Positions 60,385 to 64,000 of a DNA stretch of 64,000 nt are shown here, piece after piece (position 1 is the first letter of the stretch; every line of letters begins with the position of its first letter). The translations under genes were made by a program, and so were the position numbers. The notes beneath the pieces are model-generated. The model did no database searches. It was not told the DNA's origin and worked only from the letters and a program-made list of their open reading frames with translations. The stretch spans positions 1 to 64,000 of the forward strand of contig NZ_JARXWB010000028.1 of NCBI RefSeq assembly GCF_029892425.1. Direction: 5' to 3'. The DNA comes from Bradyrhizobium sp. BR13661 (GTDB taxonomy: Bacteria > Pseudomonadota > Alphaproteobacteria > Rhizobiales > Xanthobacteraceae).

Positions 60385-61698
60385 CTAGGCCCTGTAACTC
60401 CAGTACTTCCGCAGCGCATCGCCTGCCGCCTGGAGGTCGAAGCGCTGGTCAGGTGCGAGCTGCTGCACGATCAGACTGAACATATCGTTCAGGATCGAGC
60501 GCTTCTCGCCAAAATAAGAATGGTGCAGGCCGACCAGGCTGGTGTCGACCCGTGAGGCATCGATCGTATCGACGCCGTCGACGATCGTCAGAGCATCGCC
60601 GGCCTCGCCCGCGCGGGGATAGCCATGCACGAATTTCGAGGCCAGCAGCGCGACGTCGCGGGAGGAGGCATAGAGCGTGACGCGCGTCGCGCATCCCTTG
60701 AACTTCGCTGCGAGCTGAACGAAGCGGTCGCGGTCGATGTCGGGCGCGGCAAAGATGATCTGACCAAGCTTGGCGGCGCCGGCCGGCAGCTGCCAGGACG
60801 CGGCGCGTTCGAGCGTGTTGATCACGGCGCGGTTGCCCATGCTGTGGGCGATGACGTGAACCTTGCCGGCGCCGATCTCGCCGAGCGCGAGCTGAAGAAA
60901 TGCCTCGAAGTGATCGCGCGACCAGTCGATCGTGCTCTCGTCCACGGTGTATTGCTTCGCATCCGCCGCCGACGCCCAGCTGTACAGCAGCGTCCGGCCG
61001 CCGAATTTCAGATCCACCGCAAGCTGGCCGGCCCGCCGCGCCGCGTCCTCGAACGACACGTTGTAGCCGTGCACGAAGACCAGAACGTCATGCAGGTCCG
61101 CTGCGGCGAGCGAGTCTGTCAGGCTGGCGACGAACGCGTCCCGATCAAGCGATCCCACGGTTTTAAGGATCACATGCTTTTCCGGATCGGCGGAGAATTC
61201 GAGCCGCCACCAGCTCGGACTGGTGAGTTCGCCGAGATCGCGGCCACGCGTGGGCACGCTGACCTCCGCGATCCCGAACGAAGGCATCCCGCGCGCGCCG
61301 CCAAAATAGCGCGCCGGCGTGTCGTCGCCGCGTGCGCGGTCGGTGCCGTAGAAGACGGGGATGGTGACGACGCCACTCGCTTCATCCGTGGTCGGACGAA
61401 CGATGTCCGGGACCACAAGCGGTGACACGCGGCCGCGCCGGGTGACGGTCTCGGCCACTGGCGAGGACATCTGCTCCATCACGCGCGCGACGAGTTCCAT
61501 GGCCGGCGCCTCCCCGAGCAGGCGCACGATCAGCCTATCGAGCGCCCAGCGAAGCTTGTCCGGGTCTTCACCCTGGCCGGCGCGTCCAGCCAACTCCAGC
61601 AATTCGTCGCGGTAGGGCGGCCATTTATCGCCCAGCAGGTCCTTCAAGCGGGGCCCGAGGTCGAGCAAGGCAAGCAACAGGCGAAGCGTGTCCGACAT
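60385..61698 (-). CDS. DUF900 alpha/beta hydrolase
   Basis: A 437-residue cytoplasmic protein. An N-terminal helical region (1-100) is followed by the DUF900 hydrolase domain: IPVFYGTDRARGD at its start, DVLVFVHGYNVSFEDAARRA as oxyanion region and IAHSMGNRAVINTLE with the nucleophile Ser at about residue 273. DIDRDRF and a His near the end (LHHSYFGEK) are likely acid and base. DUF900 enzymes are lipase/esterase-like; substrate unknown. Start ATG at 61698. Monocistronic. Confidence 0.83.
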   Translation of the reverse strand: MSDTLRLLLALLDLGPRLKDLLGDKWPPYRDELLELAGRAGQGEDPDKLRWALDRLIVRLLGEAPAMELVARVMEQMSSPVAETVTRRGRVSPLVVPDIVRPTTDEASGVVTIPVFYGTDRARGDDTPARYFGGARGMPSFGIAEVSVPTRGRDLGELTSPSWWRLEFSADPEKHVILKTVGSLDRDAFVASLTDSLAAADLHDVLVFVHGYNVSFEDAARRAGQLAVDLKFGGRTLLYSWASAADAKQYTVDESTIDWSRDHFEAFLQLALGEIGAGKVHVIAHSMGNRAVINTLERAASWQLPAGAAKLGQIIFAAPDIDRDRFVQLAAKFKGCATRVTLYASSRDVALLASKFVHGYPRAGEAGDALTIVDGVDTIDASRVDTSLVGLHHSYFGEKRSILNDMFSLIVQQLAPDQRFDLQAAGDALRKYWSYRA

Positions 61699-61811
61699 CG
61701 CGCGGCCCTCGTCGCTGAACGCGGCCGGGCACTCGTCCGGCCGTCCGTGCCGAGCCTAGAGGTTGTGAACGATCTGGCAAGTCCGCTCTGCGTGCCAGCG
61801 TCAACTTGCCC

Positions 61812-61821
61812 GGGGGGGGGG
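61812..61821. repeat. Ten-base poly-G tract
   Basis: An uninterrupted run of ten G residues (61812-61821) in the intergenic space between the ClC gene stop (61830) and the DUF900 gene start. Such tracts are prone to slippage and to sequencing error. It lies outside coding sequence. Confidence 0.85.
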
Positions 61822-61829
61822 TGGGCGAT

Positions 61830-63617
61830 TTACGACAACGCGCCCAGCACGCCGCGCGTGGCCTTGTCGATTTCCTCGACATAGCGGCGGCGCGCGGTGG
61901 TTTCGGTCAGGAAGCCGACCACCTTGCGGCTGTCGGTGGAATCGACCACCGCCAGCATTTCGGCCTCGGCCTCGTCGAACACCGCCATCGCCGACTTCAC
62001 GTTCATTTCCGGGATCAGCACGATCTCGGTCAGGCGCGCGAGCTCGATGATCTGGATGTCGTCGGCGATGGTGTCGAGATCGCTGGAGAACAGATCGTGC
62101 AGCAGGACGAGACCGACATATTCGTCAGCATTGTTGACGATGACGATTCCGGGGCGCGAGCCCAGCGGAAATTCGCTGCGGGTGGCGGCGATCGTCGTGG
62201 TCGACGGCACCTTGCCGACGTCGGAGCGCATCAGCCGCTCGACTGTGAGGTTGCGGAGCCAGCCGACGTCGTTGGCGCTGCGGATGGTCTCGCCGCGCAG
62301 ATGCAGGCGCCAGGTCGAGAAGGAATGGCCGAACATGAAGCGGACGCAGATCGAGGTGACGATGCAGCCGGCCAGCACCACAGCGGTGACGTCGACATTG
62401 CGGGTCATCTCGAGCACGAGGAACGACATGGTGAGGGGACCGCCGACGATGGCAACACCGAGCGTGGCCATGCCGGTCAGCATGGCCACCAGCGGATCGA
62501 TCACGAAGTTCGGGCTGATCAGCAGCAGCACCGCGGAGAAGAACTTACCGATCAGGCTGCCGACGAACAGCGAGGCGAAGAACAGACCGCCGCGGAAGCC
62601 CGAGGCCAGCGAGATCAGGCAGGCCGTCACCTTCAGCGCGATGATCAGCGCGACCAGGCCGATCGTCATGTCGTGGAAAAGATCGAGCACCATGGCCCCG
62701 TGGCCGGCCGCCAGCACCTGCGGCGTGATGAGGGCGAAGCCGCCGACGATGAGGCCGCCGATCACGGGGCGCAGCCAGACCGGCAGCCATTTGAACAGCC
62801 GCTCGAACATGGAGGACGAGCGCATCACGGCGATGCCGACGCCGCTGGTGACGAGCGCGAGCCCGATCAGCGCCAGATATTGCTCGACGCCGACGGCGCT
62901 GACCTTCGGTATTTCGATGGAGTATGGCGCACCGCCGAGCCATTGCGCGGTGAGCGCGCCGGCAAGCGAGGCCGCCAGGATGGGCGCGGCACTGCCGACC
63001 GAATAGACGCCGACGATCAGCTCGCAGGCGTAGAACGCGCCGGTGATCGGCGCGCCGAAGGCTGCTGCGATCGCCGCCGCAGCGCCACAGCCGACGATCA
63101 GGCGGAGGTCGTTACGCCGGAGATTGAAGAACTTGCCGAACAGCGAGGCGATGCCCGAGCCGATCTGGGTGTAGCCGGCCTCTAAGCCGACCGAGGCGCC
63201 GCAGCCGTTCGAGATCAGCGTCTGGCTCGACACCACCACGCTGTCGCGCATCGACAGATTGCCGCCGCGCAGCGCATTGGCTTCGATCGGGTCGACTGCG
63301 CTCGAGATCTTCAGCCGCCGCCGCCACCATTCCATGATGCCGAGCACCAGGCCGCCAAGCGCGGGCGCGATCATCGCCGCCCAGGGACTGATATAGGCGT
63401 TGGCCGAAAGACGCACGTCGATGGGAATGCCGTAGATCACGACATGGGCGATCTGCGCGATCTCGGCCATCAGCGTTACGATCGCACCGGCCAGCGTGCC
63501 GATCACGAGCGCCAGCGGGATCAGGTAGAACTCGTTGCTGCGCAGGAGCGCACGCAGCCGAAGCATGGTGCGGCTCGTCCCCTTACGATCGACGATATGC
63601 CTGATCCGCGCAAACAC
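61830..63617 (-). CDS. ClC-family chloride channel with C-terminal CBS domains
   Basis: A 595-residue inner-membrane protein with about 10-12 helices in the ClC fold. GASVGLEAGYTQIGSG (about residues 140-155) corresponds to the family motif G-x-E-G-P with the gating Glu kept, and GCGAAAAIAAAFGAPITGAF is another landmark. Two CBS domains (about 450-590) follow, with TVERLMRSDV and ETTARRRYVEE. ClC proteins with CBS domains carry chloride, often exchanged with protons. Starts at a GTG (63617); Met18 is an alternative. Downstream lies a poly-G tract. Confidence 0.88.
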   Translation of the reverse strand: MFARIRHIVDRKGTSRTMLRLRALLRSNEFYLIPLALVIGTLAGAIVTLMAEIAQIAHVVIYGIPIDVRLSANAYISPWAAMIAPALGGLVLGIMEWWRRRLKISSAVDPIEANALRGGNLSMRDSVVVSSQTLISNGCGASVGLEAGYTQIGSGIASLFGKFFNLRRNDLRLIVGCGAAAAIAAAFGAPITGAFYACELIVGVYSVGSAAPILAASLAGALTAQWLGGAPYSIEIPKVSAVGVEQYLALIGLALVTSGVGIAVMRSSSMFERLFKWLPVWLRPVIGGLIVGGFALITPQVLAAGHGAMVLDLFHDMTIGLVALIIALKVTACLISLASGFRGGLFFASLFVGSLIGKFFSAVLLLISPNFVIDPLVAMLTGMATLGVAIVGGPLTMSFLVLEMTRNVDVTAVVLAGCIVTSICVRFMFGHSFSTWRLHLRGETIRSANDVGWLRNLTVERLMRSDVGKVPSTTTIAATRSEFPLGSRPGIVIVNNADEYVGLVLLHDLFSSDLDTIADDIQIIELARLTEIVLIPEMNVKSAMAVFDEAEAEMLAVVDSTDSRKVVGFLTETTARRRYVEEIDKATRGVLGALS

Positions 63618-63629
63618 CTGACGCCCGCC

Positions 63630-64000
63630 CTACCCTTCAGCCATGCCGTAGCCGGCCATGCGTTGGCGGACCCGTTCGATTTCGTCGCTGGAGAGCAGCG
63701 GCGGTTTTCCGATCTGGAGACAGCCGTGATATTGCCGCGCCAGCGTCTCGACCTCGACGGCGAGCCACATCGCCTTGTCGAGCGTCCTGCCGACTGCGAT
63801 CATGCCGTGATGGTCGAGCAGGCAGGCCAGCCGGCCCTCCAGCGCCCGCACTGCATGCCCGGACAGCTCCACTGTCCCAAAGGTCGCATAGGGCGCGCAG
63901 CGGATATTGTCGCCGCCGGCGGCCGCGATCATGTAGTGCACCGGCGGGATCTCCATGCCCATGATCGCCAGGATGGTGCAGTAGGTCGGATGGGCGTGGA
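63630..64000 (-). CDS. Class II aldolase/adducin-family protein, 5' part missing
   Basis: The visible C-terminal 123 residues continue beyond the window edge. HAHPTYCTILAIMG supplies the H-x-H zinc ligands and LLDHHGMIAVG the third His, in the order of L-fuculose-phosphate aldolase (FucA) and relatives. C-terminus ends MAGYGMAEG. It lies 12 bases upstream of the ClC gene on the same strand; the two may be co-transcribed. Substrate cannot be inferred from this fragment. Confidence 0.85.
   Translation of the reverse strand, partial: HAHPTYCTILAIMGMEIPPVHYMIAAAGGDNIRCAPYATFGTVELSGHAVRALEGRLACLLDHHGMIAVGRTLDKAMWLAVEVETLARQYHGCLQIGKPPLLSSDEIERVRQRMAGYGMAEG

Overview
The window reads as a chromosomal segment of an alphaproteobacterium of the Bradyrhizobium / Nitrobacteraceae type. 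The inference rests on high GC, a phasin, a GcrA-family regulator, a rhizobial-style DctA gene with a sigma-54 promoter, BMP-type purine/ureide ABC transporters, and the overall style of the small secreted proteins. No rRNA, tRNA, CRISPR array, insertion sequence or complete prophage was recognised.

Layout. 0.4-7.4 kb: an Nramp-type transporter whose only plausible start is a CTG, two tiny hydrophobic peptides, an enolase-superfamily enzyme, a SoxC-like periplasmic sulfite dehydrogenase with its cytochrome c, and arginase. 7.5-13.9 kb: a tandem DNA repeat, a DUF883-like membrane protein, then a block joining a CHASE2-PAS-GGDEF-EAL c-di-GMP protein, a periplasmic FecR-domain protein and, divergently, a TpsB outer-membrane transporter. 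14-18 kb: a secreted alpha/beta hydrolase, a small cytochrome c, a phasin and small secreted proteins. 17.8-20.1 kb: a phage-like regulatory cluster (GcrA family, DUF6456-like protein, HTH-S24 repressor) with matching palindromes in its intergenic regions. 20-24.8 kb: quinone oxidoreductase, a zinc-ribbon protein, a MoxR ATPase/VWA pair and small hypotheticals.

24.8-31.4 kb and 37.3-58.7 kb carry nitrogen and purine salvage: a tetR-ade-azgA operon, formamidase, dctA, allantoate amidohydrolase, a BMP-type ABC operon with a biuret-hydrolase-like gene and a nucleoside deaminase, a Tsx-like outer-membrane protein, a second BMP-type ABC operon, 8-oxoguanine deaminase, a three-domain xanthine dehydrogenase in two genes, a UraD-UraH fusion, PuuE allantoinase and a DUF3830 protein. 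Together these cover import, deamination of adenine and guanine-type bases, oxidation to urate, and hydroxyisourate to allantoate. A urate oxidase and a ureidoglycolate-processing enzyme were not found. Four sites with the GG-N10-GC geometry of sigma-54 promoters precede the first BMP operon, dctA, the xanthine dehydrogenase genes and the DUF3830-puuE-uraD/H operon, which points to nitrogen control (and DctD-type control for dctA).

31.4-37.2 kb holds a TPR-sulfotransferase coupled to an STN-domain protein, a large secreted phosphoesterase and a putative six-hairpin enzyme. 58.8-64 kb holds small secreted proteins, a strongly structured non-coding element (about 59.26-59.43 kb) that resembles an intergenic repeat of this bacterial group, a DUF900 hydrolase, a ClC-CBS chloride channel and the 3' part of a class II aldolase cut by the window edge.
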